From assembly GCF_015472005.1 (NCBI RefSeq), contig NZ_BMAQ01000006.1, forward strand, positions 1-64,000: a DNA stretch of 64,000 nucleotides, given 5' to 3'. Origin of the DNA: Insulibacter thermoxylanivorax (GTDB lineage: Bacteria > Bacillota > Bacilli > Paenibacillales > DA-C8). The translations under genes and the position numbers were made by a program. Shown here piece by piece: positions 1 through 8,867 of this stretch (within the stretch, counting starts at the first letter, position 1; the number at the start of each line of letters is the position of its first letter). The notes below the pieces were generated by a model, which made no database searches, was not told the origin of the DNA, and saw only the letters and a program-made list of their open reading frames with translations.

Positions 1-139
1 GAAATCCGTTGATTTTGCTTGTTCGATTGGTTATGCTTCATCTAGAGCGTCCTCCTCTTATTAGGGCAGTGAATGTGCGCAACATTCGAGACCCAGCATA
101 CAGGAGGCGCTTTTTCTTTTCAAACCGCAAATTAATTCA
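1..139. other. Non-coding left edge
   Basis: I see no convincing gene here. It lies downstream of the minus-strand WYL regulator. No clear hairpin with a T-run is visible, so that gene's terminator was not identified. Confidence 0.4.
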
Positions 140-1138
140 TTACAGGAATAGCTCCTTATCTTCCTTATCTTCCGTTTGCATGTCTGCCGCAAGCTCAACT
201 TCCTCCGGGACCTGCTCATATCTTGCGCTCACCTGTTCAGCCATATGCCGCACCTCTTCTCGTAGCTGCAAGGGTTCGAGCACTTCCGCATCTAAAGCCA
301 AGCTGTAGAAAAACTTAACCGCCCACTGCCATTCCTCTAAAGGACACATGAAATCAAGCAGCCACTGATCATCACTGATTTGCTTGACCTGCTGCCCGAT
401 ATAGCGGTTTTGTTCGGCGAGCAGCGCTCCTCTGTAAGTGAGTGCTGCTCGGATGCGGATATGGCCGCTTAGCTTTGCGGCCTGTGCTTCCTCTTCGATC
501 GGCTCCTCGCGCGGCGGCTTCTCCAGCTCTTGGATCTCTAACATGCGGTCAATGCGGAAGGTTCTTGTTTCACGATGCTCTAGAGAATACGCCTCCGTAT
601 ACCAAAACCCGTGAGCCATATAGACACGTTTCGGCTTAAGATGCAGCCAGCGCTGACGGTTCTCAGAACGGTAATATACGCGGATCCATCTGGATGCCGC
701 TGCATGACGCACGATGGTCTCCAGATGCGGAGTGGAGTACTCGCGGCTTGGGATATCCAGTTCCAGCCGGGTTAGAAGCGGTTCGATCTCATGCAGGGTC
801 TGCTCCGGCAAGATCGCTCGGATCTTGTCCAATGCGGTCCAGCGAGCTTGATTGAACGGTGTATCCGCGATCTTCGTCATCGCATTCAGCGCGAACATCA
901 CCACCAGTGCTTCATCCGACGTAAGATGGAGCGGCGGCAGCTTGTATCCCTCCATCAAGCGATAGCCGCCCTGCGGTCCCGGCAGCGAATAGATGGGCAC
1001 CCCCATCTCCGACAGAGCTTGCATATCACGGATGATGGTCCGCTTGGATACTTCTAATTTGTCCGCCAATGACTGCGCAGTTTCCGGCCGATGCTGCAGC
1101 GCCATGACGATGGCCATGAGCCGATCCAGCTTTCGCAT
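140..1138 (-). CDS. YafY/WYL-type transcriptional regulator
   Basis: A 332-residue one-component regulator. Residues 1-60 form a DeoR-like winged helix, with the helix-turn-helix around VSKRTIIRDMQALSEMG. The rest is a WYL sensor domain, about residues 140-320, in which FWYTEAY stands where the WYL triad is usually found. WYL proteins sense nucleotides or DNA-damage-related ligands, but the ligand here cannot be read from sequence. The start was set at the ATG at 1138, 13 codons inside the longest frame, because AGGAGGGAG lies just upstream. No obvious target operon adjoins it, as DUF456 upstream is separately transcribed or co-directional. Confidence 0.85.
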   Translation of the reverse strand: MRKLDRLMAIVMALQHRPETAQSLADKLEVSKRTIIRDMQALSEMGVPIYSLPGPQGGYRLMEGYKLPPLHLTSDEALVVMFALNAMTKIADTPFNQARWTALDKIRAILPEQTLHEIEPLLTRLELDIPSREYSTPHLETIVRHAAASRWIRVYYRSENRQRWLHLKPKRVYMAHGFWYTEAYSLEHRETRTFRIDRMLEIQELEKPPREEPIEEEAQAAKLSGHIRIRAALTYRGALLAEQNRYIGQQVKQISDDQWLLDFMCPLEEWQWAVKFFYSLALDAEVLEPLQLREEVRHMAEQVSARYEQVPEEVELAADMQTEDKEDKELFL

Positions 1139-1237
1139 CGCTTCTCCCTCCTGGAACAAGTCCACTATAACAAACAAATGGTGACAGCTTATGTGTCACC
1201 ATTGATGTTAAATATTTGCTGTAATGCAGGGATTCAT

Positions 1238-1720
1238 TCAGAAGATTATCCAGATGAAGAAGATCAGGATCATGATCAGCTGCAAGACGATCTTCATCAC
1301 GACACTGGAGAATAAACCGATCAAGGACCCCAAGCCGACTTTAAGCGCGTGATTGAGGCTTTGGTTCTGCGTCAGTTCACCCAGTACGGCCCCCAGGAAG
1401 GGCCCCAGGATCAGTCCAACTGCAGGGATCACAAAGGGACCGATGAGAAGACCGATGGTCATTCCGATTACCGAGGCGCGGCTGCCGCCCACCTTCTTCA
1501 CACTTATGGCGCCGACGGTATAATCGGCAATGATCAGGATCAGAAGGATCAGCGTCTGGATCGACCAGAACCAGATGCCGAATTCCTCAAAGCCGACCAT
1601 GAATCCATAGACGAAAAATGCCCCATAGATCGCAAGAACACCCGGCAAGACCGGATAGATGGTTCCCAGCATTCCGATGATGAACAGCAGGATCACGAGG
1701 ATCCACGCGAGAACGATCAT
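1238..1720 (-). CDS. DUF456 family membrane protein
   Basis: A 160-residue, very hydrophobic protein of the DUF456 family. There are about five membrane-spanning segments (near residues 2-20, 25-42, 50-72, 83-115 and 125-158). Two glycine- and proline-rich stretches, GLLIGPFVIPAVGLILGPF and the GxLGxIxPxLPG-like N-terminus, are the family hallmark. The ATG is preceded by TAGGTGAGATT. The function of DUF456 is unknown and the neighbours do not suggest one. Confidence 0.8.
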   Translation of the reverse strand: MIVLAWILVILLFIIGMLGTIYPVLPGVLAIYGAFFVYGFMVGFEEFGIWFWSIQTLILLILIIADYTVGAISVKKVGGSRASVIGMTIGLLIGPFVIPAVGLILGPFLGAVLGELTQNQSLNHALKVGLGSLIGLFSSVVMKIVLQLIMILIFFIWIIF

Positions 1721-1741
1721 AATCTCACCTAATCTCTAAAG

Positions 1742-2242
1742 TTAGATCTGATTTAAGCGGCGCCACAGTTCTTTGTTGCTGTAGCGTTTGTCCGAGCTGA
1801 TATCCGGTCCAAACCAAGACGGAGGTTCGAAGCGCCGGGCTGCGACCTCATTCGGAAATTCCACTTCCACGACAACCAATGGATGATGACTGTACCGGTC
1901 GATCTCGATGATCGTATCGGAAGCAGGCAGCCGGCCCGTCGTTCTTTCTTTGGTCAGCGGGATCAAACGCGAGATTCTCATCAACTCATCATACAGCTGG
2001 CCCGTGATCGGTTGTTCCAGCTCTTCCCGCACCATTCCATATCCCTTCTTATAGGTGAGCACATATTCAGAAGCCGATGTTTGTACATCGGTTAACCGCC
2101 GTATGCGAAGCTCCTCGCCATCTGCCAAGGCCAGGTAAGTCTGCTCAATCTGCTGAATTTTCTGCACCTCGATCGTCCCATCTTGGATGAGCGAATCCGG
2201 ATATGCAGTCAGCAGAAATTTTCGTTCCACTTCAAGGGCCAA
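1742..2242 (-). CDS. CYTH domain protein (triphosphate-tunnel enzyme)
   Basis: A 166-residue CYTH (CyaB/thiamine triphosphatase) protein. It begins with the signature ExExK motif, LEVERKFLL, followed by the basic and acidic strands of the tunnel (RIRRL, YVLTYKKG, REELEQPI, EIDRY, VVVEVEF). Members hydrolyse or cyclise organic or inorganic triphosphates with a metal ion. The start is assigned to the TTG at 2242: it follows TAGGAGGTAAAACC and puts ExExK at the very N-terminus, as in the family. A longer in-frame ATG would add an unlikely 22-residue extension. Confidence 0.85.
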   Translation of the reverse strand: MALEVERKFLLTAYPDSLIQDGTIEVQKIQQIEQTYLALADGEELRIRRLTDVQTSASEYVLTYKKGYGMVREELEQPITGQLYDELMRISRLIPLTKERTTGRLPASDTIIEIDRYSHHPLVVVEVEFPNEVAARRFEPPSWFGPDISSDKRYSNKELWRRLNQI

Positions 2243-2337
2243 GGTTTTACCTCCTATATGAAAACGACTATATGCTAAGAATACTTGTCCAGATACTCTA
2301 TTCCACATGCATGTATAACGAATTCCCGGTAATGTCG

Positions 2338-3126
2338 TTACGTCGCCTTATACGACCAGCCTTCATCCCCGGTATAGATCATGAGCTTGCTCATACCGCC
2401 GTCGACGGTGATATTCTGTCCGTTGATAAAGCTGTTCTCCTCAGAGCATAGGAAGAAGATCGTCCGCACGATATCCAGGGGATGGCCGATTCGCTTCACT
2501 GGGTGTTGAAGAAGATCTTCTTCGGTGTGCTCAGGCACATAGTTCTGATCATAGGTGTGACCGGTATCGATCCATCCTGGAGCCACGGAGTTCACGCGAA
2601 CCTTCCCAGCGAGGCTGACGGCTAACGCGTGGGTTAATGCGGTGATCCCGCCCTTAGCCGCTGTATAGCTTTCGGAGTCCGCTTGCGATTGAAAAGCCCG
2701 CGTCGAGGACAGATTGACGATCGCAGCATGCTCGCGAAAATGCGGCAGCAACAGCTTGGTTAGATAATACGGTGCAGTAACGCCGATCTTCAATGCCTTC
2801 GTAAAGTCATCGAAGGAACAATCGGACAGGATGCCGTTGTAACTGGTCATCGCATTGTTGATCAGATAATCAACAGCACCGTAATGTTCAACGACGCGAG
2901 CTGCAAACTCTTCTAAAGCAGCCTGCTCACTGATGTCCCCATGATAGAACAGCAACTCGCCGCCTTGGGCGCGGATCTCTTGCCCAAGCCGCTCCCCTGC
3001 TTCCTGATTAATATCGATGACTGCAACCTTCGCACCAGCTCGCACGAACTCTTTGACCAACACTTGCCCGATCCCCAGCGCCCCTCCGGTGACGACGGCA
3101 ATCTTTCCTTGAAACTGTGCGTTCAT
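2338..3126 (-). CDS. SDR family oxidoreductase
   Basis: A 262-residue classical short-chain dehydrogenase/reductase. It has a Rossmann TGGALGIG motif near residues 12-19, the NNA stabilising motif, the catalytic serine in NLSSTRAF, and the YTAAK catalytic Tyr/Lys pair. The C-terminus matches Fabg-like members (INGQNITVDGG). The substrate is not identifiable. It stands alone, with its own ATG and a GGAGAG-like ribosome site. Confidence 0.85.
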   Translation of the reverse strand: MNAQFQGKIAVVTGGALGIGQVLVKEFVRAGAKVAVIDINQEAGERLGQEIRAQGGELLFYHGDISEQAALEEFAARVVEHYGAVDYLINNAMTSYNGILSDCSFDDFTKALKIGVTAPYYLTKLLLPHFREHAAIVNLSSTRAFQSQADSESYTAAKGGITALTHALAVSLAGKVRVNSVAPGWIDTGHTYDQNYVPEHTEEDLLQHPVKRIGHPLDIVRTIFFLCSEENSFINGQNITVDGGMSKLMIYTGDEGWSYKAT

Positions 3127-3359
3127 ATGTATCTCTCCTCACGTTCATAATCACGCAAGCGTGCTGCGGGAATGCCCGCACAAGACATTCCCGAGGCAAT
3201 AAGATTAATCTTCAGGATCTGAGTTCATACGCGATATTCCGCCGCCATCCCTATGGTCGATGCGTTGATCCATCTTGTATGATTCAAGATCGTGTCGAGA
3301 GCAGCGGAACCGGTTCGCTTCCATCCGGCAGCATTCGTCATATTGTTCCGCCTTACAAA

Positions 3360-3818
3360 TCACTCATCCTCGTCGATGACAGACTCATCGATGAGATATC
3401 TGCATCTGAAGCGTTCGATCCCGGGATATAACTCGTCGATGCTCTCTATGGTAAACCCGATATTCCGAAAGAAATCTACCGCCATCTCATCCGTCGTGAC
3501 GGCATAAAGCTCCTTGGCATCCTCTTCAACTCCGATGAGTTCGAGGATTAAGCCGCGTCCGAAGCCGCTGCCTCGCATGCCGGGATGAACGGCGATGTGG
3601 CGGATTTCGATAACGCCGTTCTCTTGTTTCTCATAACCGATGATGCCGATCCATTCGTCTTCGTAAGCAAGCGCATAGATCCGGCAGCTTGGATTCGTCC
3701 GGTATTCTTCTACGATCTGTTCCAGTTCTTCCGGTTCCGGGGCAGGAACGATGCTGTAACTGAGCAGTTCCACCAGTTCTGGAATGTCCTTGAGCAATGA
3801 TTTCACATCTTCAAACAT
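3360..3818 (-). CDS. GNAT family N-acetyltransferase
   Basis: A 152-residue GNAT protein. The acetyl-CoA pyrophosphate loop is HPGMRGSGFGRGL (about residues 78-90), preceded by the beta-4 strand IRHIAV. The substrate is unknown. The ATG at 3818 has AAGGATGTG upstream. The N-terminal third is acidic and leucine-rich. It reads as a single-gene unit. Confidence 0.8.
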   Translation of the reverse strand: MFEDVKSLLKDIPELVELLSYSIVPAPEPEELEQIVEEYRTNPSCRIYALAYEDEWIGIIGYEKQENGVIEIRHIAVHPGMRGSGFGRGLILELIGVEEDAKELYAVTTDEMAVDFFRNIGFTIESIDELYPGIERFRCRYLIDESVIDEDE

Positions 3819-3967
3819 AGAAGCACATCCTTGTTCATGATCAGTGATTAATTGTGGTTGTTGTTGCCGTCGTTGGGCTTGTTAGGATGGTAGTGACGAT
3901 TTTTCTGAATATAGATGTCCAGAGCTTGAATCCCTCTTAGTCCCAACTCATGTCATCGCATGATTAT

Positions 3968-4213
3968 TTACTGTTTATCGTTGTCTTGAGGCTCGTGGAA
4001 CTTCCCTTGTTTGTACCATTCATAGACCTTGTACGTACCGAAGATCCAGGCCACCGTGAGCAGCAGCCATCTGAACATCCAGCCGTCCAGTTGATCCGTT
4101 TGAACCAGTTCCGAGAAATTGCTCACGATATACACGATCGCTGCGATGTCCACCAACAGCAGTAGTCCTTGCAGCAGGATCCATCCGAACAACTTGCCCT
4201 TTAGCAGTTTCAT
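3968..4213 (-). CDS. Small membrane protein, function unknown
   Basis: An 81-residue protein with two predicted membrane helices (about residues 9-31 and 46-62) and a charged C-terminal tail (YKQGKFHEPQDNDKQ). A GGGAGG ribosome site sits 8 bases before the ATG, which makes translation credible. I do not recognise the family. It is not obviously co-transcribed with a functionally known gene. Confidence 0.6.
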   Translation of the reverse strand: MKLLKGKLFGWILLQGLLLLVDIAAIVYIVSNFSELVQTDQLDGWMFRWLLLTVAWIFGTYKVYEWYKQGKFHEPQDNDKQ

Positions 4214-4412
4214 GAAAATAACCTCCCATAATTCTGCCGCTAGAAATTCTGATCTGCTTCGACAAATCTTAATCCCTATATCTTAATAATTAACGGAGGG
4301 ATCGTCAATGCCAAGACGCTTACAGGTCGAAGATGCTGCGTACATGTTGTTGAGTTCGCGCATAAGAGGTTTTGTCCTGCTAACAAATTTAAGATTTTCG
4401 TTCAGAAATCTT

Positions 4413-4446
4413 AAAAAAATCAGGATCGCAGCTGGGCGGTCCTGAC
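4413..4446 (-). terminator. Rho-independent terminator of the DUF4180 gene
   Basis: On the minus strand, TCAGGACCGC and GCGATCCTGA form a stem with one mismatch, followed by seven T residues. It lies 12 bases past the DUF4180 stop codon. Confidence 0.75.
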
Positions 4447-4458
4447 CTGATTCAGCAC

Positions 4459-4824
4459 TTACACTTGGCTTAATCGTTTCAATGCTTCTTCCTCCGTAAG
4501 GACGAAGAAAACGTCCCTGCCTTTGTTGCATTCATAGATGAAATCCTGCAGACTCTGGCTTGAATAGACGGAGAAATCTCCCACGATGGCGATCTTCATG
4601 TGGTAATTGATGAATCTCTGCAAGATTTCGCCGGCAAGCCGTGTCTTTAAGTCGAAGAATTCCTCAACTACCGATGATTTATGAATCACCATATGTACGC
4701 AGCCCGTCTCGTAGCGCACCGTCGCCATTAGATCGAGCGCGGATTGTACGTCCTTTAAGATGATCCCCTCGCTCTGAACCAAAGCAATCTCGACGCCGTT
4801 TTTCTTAGCTGTTAAGATTCTCAA
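4459..4824 (-). CDS. DUF4180 domain-containing protein
   Basis: A 121-residue DUF4180 protein. The family pattern is visible: an N-terminal GVEIALV strand, then ILKDVQSALDLMATVRYETG, a central FFDLKTRLAGEILQRFINY block, and the IVGDFS segment. The fold resembles STAS-like or restriction-associated small domains, but no biochemical role is established. It has its own terminator, so it is probably monocistronic. Confidence 0.8.
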   Translation of the reverse strand: MRILTAKKNGVEIALVQSEGIILKDVQSALDLMATVRYETGCVHMVIHKSSVVEEFFDLKTRLAGEILQRFINYHMKIAIVGDFSVYSSQSLQDFIYECNKGRDVFFVLTEEEALKRLSQV

Positions 4825-4870
4825 TCAACGATTCCCCTTTTCTTGCTGTAATGATTACCTGATTCTTACC

Positions 4871-5317
4871 TCAGAAACGATATTCGAATCCCGTTTTGGT
4901 TCCCTTGCGGAAGCCGCAGCTTTCATAAAAATCATGTACCCCCTCCATCTTAGAACTCGTAAGCAGCATCACCTTATAACAATTGAAATTGCGTGCATAT
5001 TCCAGAGCGTGCTCCAGCACCATGCGTCCATAACCCTTACGCCGATAATCAGCATGGGTCACGACGTTTTCGATCAAGGCATAGGGCCTTGCCCCCCTTG
5101 TCAAATTCAGCACCAATACGAGGACGCAAGTAGCCGCGAGCTTCCCGTCCACCTCTGTGACGATGATCTTCATCCTCTCATCGGCCAGCATCGCCCGCCA
5201 GTGATCCGTCAGTTCGGCAGGATCCAAGACCGGGTCATCCTCGTTTAGATAGCGGTACAGCTCGAGCAGCTGCGGCAGCTCTTCCTCTCGTATGGTGCGA
5301 ACGATCGGTTTGCTCAT
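4871..5317 (-). CDS. GNAT family N-acetyltransferase
   Basis: A 148-residue GNAT protein. The coenzyme A loop is YRRKGYGRMVLEHAL, after the strand ALIENVVTH. The start is set at the ATG at 5317, because GGACGGGG precedes it and the upstream 18 codons look non-homologous. Sequence features such as YESCGFRKGTKTGFEYRF at the C-terminus resemble the PhnO/aminoglycoside-like subgroup, but the substrate is not assigned. Confidence 0.8.
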   Translation of the reverse strand: MSKPIVRTIREEELPQLLELYRYLNEDDPVLDPAELTDHWRAMLADERMKIIVTEVDGKLAATCVLVLVLNLTRGARPYALIENVVTHADYRRKGYGRMVLEHALEYARNFNCYKVMLLTSSKMEGVHDFYESCGFRKGTKTGFEYRF

Positions 5318-5527
5318 GATTCCCCGTCCTTTCTCGTCTCGTTGTTTATATTCCAGCGGATGCAACCCCATCTTCCGATTCAGACTTTATCCAATCATAC
5401 CATGCTTTAACATCGAGGACTAGAAGGGGGCGTTGCATCTTATTCCGGCATCTTAGTCTGAATCAGAACCTGTGTACAGTACAACTGATCTGTGATATAA
5501 TCCGTGACAAATGTTGAGGTGATCAGC

Positions 5528-5716
5528 GTGAAAATTCGGAAAATCGATTATGTTGTATTCTTTATCTTCTGTTATCTCGTTACGATCGGCATCATCTATC
5601 TCATGGACAAACTGACGCCGGATATCTTCTTTCGGCTCATCGTTCCCACGCTCGCAACCAGCGCTATTCTGGGGACGATTACCAACTTCACGGTGAAGAG
5701 ACAAAATAAAAACTAA
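5528..5716 (+). CDS. Small two-helix membrane protein, unknown
   Basis: A 62-residue protein starting at a GTG with GAGGTGATC just upstream; the longer in-frame ATG lacks a ribosome site. Two hydrophobic helices (about residues 7-25 and 35-50) are followed by a basic tail, TVKRQNKN. The short, conserved-looking layout resembles small hypothetical Paenibacillus proteins, but I cannot name a family. It ends at a strong terminator shared with pncB. Confidence 0.65.
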   Translation: MKIRKIDYVVFFIFCYLVTIGIIYLMDKLTPDIFFRLIVPTLATSAILGTITNFTVKRQNKN

Positions 5717-5744
5717 TGCCGGCTGCGGCATTAGTTTTTATTTT
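5703..5744. terminator. Bidirectional terminator between convergent genes
   Basis: A perfect 19-base inverted repeat with a 4-base loop (GCTG). Its outer arms are A/T-rich, so it presents a U-run to both strands. It separates the small plus-strand membrane gene from pncB. Confidence 0.9.
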
Positions 5745-5763
5745 GGATCTTTGGTGATATTCC

Positions 5764-7245
5764 TCATTCTACCTCATGTTCCTGCGCATAGATCAGCTGA
5801 CGGACTTTCTCCTGTTCTCTGTGAATCAGGTTCATCTTATTGTCCCAACAGGCTTGACTAAGATCAACGGGATATTCCACGGGGTTCATCGGCCGTTTGT
5901 ACTCATCCCACAGGAGTTCCAAGTTTTGCTTCACGAACTCGCGGATCGTATGGATATCAGGCAGATCATAGACGAGTGTGCCCTTCTCGAAGATCGTCGT
6001 ATGCAGTTCTCGAGCTTCGAAGTTGGTGACGAACTTCGCGATATGCGTGTAAACCGGATGGAACATCTTCAGTCTCGTCTCTTGCTGCGGATTCTCGTCC
6101 TGCAGGGTGATGTAGTCGCCCTCCGCCTTGCCGTTCCCCTTGTTGATGATCCGATAGACCTTCTTGATCCCGGGGGTTGTGATCTTCTCCGGATTGGAGC
6201 TGATCTTGATCGTATCCTGCATCTCTCCGTTCTCGTCTTCGATCGCTACCAGTTTATACACCGCACCAAGCGCCGGCTGATCGAAGGCGGTGATTAACTT
6301 CGTCCCGATCCCCCAGCTGTCGATCCGCGCTCCTTCCGCTTTCAAATTAATGATCGTATATTCGTCCAGATCATTCGAAGCAGTGATCTTCGCATCCGGG
6401 AAGCCGGCTTCGTCGAGCATTCTGCGCGCCTCCTTCGAGAGATAGGCCAGGTCTCCGCTGTCTAAGCGAATCCCTCTGAAGTTGATGCGATCGCCGAATT
6501 CCTTCGCGACGCGGATCGCATTCGGCACGCCCGAACGCAGGGTATCATACGTATCGACGACGAAGACGCAATCGCGATGATGAGTGGCATAGCTCTTGAA
6601 GGCTTCATACTCATCTCTAAAAGCCTGCACCATCGCATGGGCATGGGTGCCGACGATCGGGATGCCGAATTTCTTGCCGGCGAGAACGTTGGACGTTCCA
6701 TCGAAACCGGCGATATAAGCGGCTCTGGTTCCCCAGACCGCCGCATCGATCTCCTGCGCCCGGCGGCTGCCGAATTCCAAGGCAGATCCTTCGCCGATCG
6801 CTTGCATCATGCGCGAAGCCTTGGTAGCTACTAGGGTTTGGAAGTTAACGATGTTAAGGATTGCCGTTTCGATCAGCTGCGCCTCTGCCAATGGAGCATC
6901 GATCTGCATGATCGCTTCGTTGGCGAAGCAGAGTTCCCCTTCCCGCATCGAACGAACGGTGCCGGTGAAGCGAAGTTGGCTTAGAAACTCCAGATAATCC
7001 CCCGCATACCCCTCTTGCCGCAAATATTCGATATCCTCTTCCGTGAAGCGGAAATTTTGCAGATATTCCACCACGCGTTCCAAACCAGCGAACACGGCGT
7101 AACCATTGCCGAAGGGCATCTTGCGGAAGAAGATCTCGAACACGGCTCTGCGATGATGCAGCCCTTGCCGCCAATAGACTTCCACCATGTTCAGTTGATA
7201 CTTGTCTGTGTGCAAAGCCAAGCTGTTATCCGAATATTGGTTCAT
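5764..7245 (-). CDS. pncB: Nicotinate phosphoribosyltransferase
   Basis: A 493-residue enzyme that converts nicotinate, PRPP and ATP into nicotinate mononucleotide in NAD salvage. Diagnostic segments are TDKYQLNM at the N-terminus, EFGSRRAQE, the GTHAHAM loop (site of the phosphorylated histidine in the family), RLDSGDL and ASNDLDE. The ATG at 7245 follows GGAGGGACTACTTG; a longer frame lacks support. It is the last gene of nrtR-pncA-pncB, 20 bases after pncA. Confidence 0.95.
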   Translation of the reverse strand: MNQYSDNSLALHTDKYQLNMVEVYWRQGLHHRRAVFEIFFRKMPFGNGYAVFAGLERVVEYLQNFRFTEEDIEYLRQEGYAGDYLEFLSQLRFTGTVRSMREGELCFANEAIMQIDAPLAEAQLIETAILNIVNFQTLVATKASRMMQAIGEGSALEFGSRRAQEIDAAVWGTRAAYIAGFDGTSNVLAGKKFGIPIVGTHAHAMVQAFRDEYEAFKSYATHHRDCVFVVDTYDTLRSGVPNAIRVAKEFGDRINFRGIRLDSGDLAYLSKEARRMLDEAGFPDAKITASNDLDEYTIINLKAEGARIDSWGIGTKLITAFDQPALGAVYKLVAIEDENGEMQDTIKISSNPEKITTPGIKKVYRIINKGNGKAEGDYITLQDENPQQETRLKMFHPVYTHIAKFVTNFEARELHTTIFEKGTLVYDLPDIHTIREFVKQNLELLWDEYKRPMNPVEYPVDLSQACWDNKMNLIHREQEKVRQLIYAQEHEVE

Positions 7246-7265
7246 CAAGTAGTCCCTCCACGCTC

Positions 7266-7820
7266 TTAGATGACTGCGGCTCCCAATGTTCCTTTGAAAT
7301 GACGAAGCGCCCATTCATGTCCTTGCGGATCAAAGCTGGCCACGCCTTTCTCATGGATCACGATATCGAAGCCTTTGTTATAGGCATCCACTGCCGTATG
7401 CAGGACACAGATGTCCGTGCAGACGCCGACGAGATGGATCTCCGTAATTCCTCTTGCCCGCAGCTGAATCTCCAGATCCGTGCCGGCAAAGGCGCTGTAA
7501 CGCGTCTTATCCATCCAGTATACATGATCTTGATCCTTATATTGTTCATAAATTTCTTGCAGTTCTCCATACAGCTTCCGGCCGTCCGTTCCCTCGATAT
7601 TGTGCGGCGGGAACAACTTCGTCTCCGGATGATAGGGATCGTCCTTCTTGTGCACATCGATGGCGAAGACGACGAAATCCCCTGCTTCGATGAATTCTTT
7701 GGTCAGTCTGATAATCTCCTGTTCAATCGCCTGTCCTGGCTGCCCGCAGGTTAACGCCCCCTGATCAGCAACAAAATCCCAAGTATAATCCACATTGATC
7801 AAAGCTCTCTTCTTCGTCAT
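7266..7820 (-). CDS. pncA: Nicotinamidase (isochorismatase-like cysteine hydrolase)
   Basis: A 184-residue amidohydrolase expected to deamidate nicotinamide to nicotinate. The catalytic triad is visible as Asp11 (NVDYTWDF), Lys105 (MDKTRYSAF) and Cys138 (GVCTDIC). Candidate metal ligands are Asp55, His57 and His73. Being sandwiched between an NrtR-type regulator and pncB makes nicotinamide the likely substrate rather than another amide. The ATG is preceded by GAAGGAGGAAG. Confidence 0.9.
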   Translation of the reverse strand: MTKKRALINVDYTWDFVADQGALTCGQPGQAIEQEIIRLTKEFIEAGDFVVFAIDVHKKDDPYHPETKLFPPHNIEGTDGRKLYGELQEIYEQYKDQDHVYWMDKTRYSAFAGTDLEIQLRARGITEIHLVGVCTDICVLHTAVDAYNKGFDIVIHEKGVASFDPQGHEWALRHFKGTLGAAVI

Positions 7821-7890
7821 CCTGACTTCCTCCTTCTTGCATGTTTATAAAATAAACCGCAATCGAGCATGAGATCGACGAGTGATGACC

Positions 7891-8667
7891 TTAATAGGTT
7901 GCGGTATAGATGGATTGGTTAATCTCAATATCGTTGAAACGATACAATTGCGTCGGCTTCTTCGAGGTGCGCGTCGTTTTCTTGCCCTTTACCTCTTCAA
8001 TGAACGGCAGAGATTTGATCTTACGGGCGAAAGCCGCATCGCTGACGATCGCAGGATCATCGGTTACGGTTAGCAGCACGGCGCGCAGCTCGGAGTACGT
8101 AAACTCCTCGGGCAGGAATCTTCGTGCGATCGTCGTGCCCAGCAGCTCTCTGGAGATGACCGCTGCCGCATCGCGAATGATCTCAGCATGGTCAAAGGCC
8201 AGATCTAACTGCAAGGCTTCCTGTATGGTGAACAGTTCAACCGCTGCCGCATCATCCTTGGCTTGCCGATTCTGCAGCGCATATTCCGGTACGATCGCAT
8301 AGAAGGCATTGGTGATAATCCATCCCCGCGGATCCCTCCCCGGCCGATCATAGACGCCGAAATGCTGGAGATGAATCTGCTCCACTCCGGTTTCTTCTTT
8401 CAGCTCGCGCAGCGCTGTCTCATAAGAGGTCTCATTCTCATTGACGAAGCCCCCGGGAAGTGCCCATTTTCCTCCTTCGATATTCGGCAGCCCCTCGCTG
8501 TTCGTCAAGCTGCGTCTTATGAGCATGAGTTTCAGTTCCATCTGCGGCGGTTTATAGGGGACTCTGCCCTTCGAGATGATGGTGAATACGGCGATATCCG
8601 AAGTATAGCCATCGGGAGTGCGGTATTTCTTTACATTGTAGTGAGCCAGCGCTTCTTGGTTGGACAT
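7891..8667 (-). CDS. nrtR: NrtR-type Nudix transcriptional regulator of NAD metabolism
   Basis: A 258-residue protein with an N-terminal Nudix domain and a C-terminal winged helix (about residues 150-255), the architecture of NrtR, the ADP-ribose-sensing repressor of NAD genes. The Nudix box is intact (G, then E, then RELKEETG around residues 80-102), so hydrolase activity is possible, whereas many NrtR proteins have a degenerate box. The start is the ATG at 8667; a TTG at 8676 is closer to GGGAGGGAG and is an alternative. It leads the pncA-pncB operon, and a palindrome overlaps its promoter. Confidence 0.85.
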   Translation of the reverse strand: MSNQEALAHYNVKKYRTPDGYTSDIAVFTIISKGRVPYKPPQMELKLMLIRRSLTNSEGLPNIEGGKWALPGGFVNENETSYETALRELKEETGVEQIHLQHFGVYDRPGRDPRGWIITNAFYAIVPEYALQNRQAKDDAAAVELFTIQEALQLDLAFDHAEIIRDAAAVISRELLGTTIARRFLPEEFTYSELRAVLLTVTDDPAIVSDAAFARKIKSLPFIEEVKGKKTTRTSKKPTQLYRFNDIEINQSIYTATY

Positions 8668-8689
8668 GGACGGCAATACTCCCTCCCTG

Positions 8690-8719
8690 TCAATTAACAA
8701 TTAACTTTTTGTTAATTGA
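8690..8719. promoter_or_regulatory. Candidate NrtR operator (inverted repeat)
   Basis: Perfect 10-base arms TCAATTAACA and TGTTAATTGA are separated by 10 bases. A further copy of the half-site (AATTAAC) lies in the spacer. It sits immediately downstream of the -10 box of the nrtR promoter, where bound protein would block initiation. Assignment to NrtR is inference from position. Confidence 0.6.
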
Positions 8720-8720
8720 T

Positions 8721-8749
8721 ATAGTAACTCCGATGGCTTGTGAAGTCAA
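8721..8749 (-). promoter_or_regulatory. Sigma-A promoter of nrtR-pncA-pncB
   Basis: On the minus strand, TTGACT (8744-8749) and TACTAT (8721-8726) are separated by exactly 17 bases. The promoter directly abuts the palindrome. Confidence 0.75.
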
Positions 8750-8867
8750 GCACAAATTAATCGAAAATGAACCGCGTCGGATCGTCCAACGCGGCATTGC
8801 TTGCTCCTGTATTGATCTGTCTCCAATATTTGCGGCGATATGCGGTTTACGCTCCGTTGCCGCCGGT

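Noticed and set aside
9..308. A 99-codon plus-strand frame at the left edge
   Set aside because: Serine-rich low-complexity sequence, overlapping the WYL gene; no ribosome site.
3117..3431. A plus-strand frame of 104 codons between SDR and GNAT genes
   Set aside because: Partly antisense to the GNAT gene and with no resemblance to any family.
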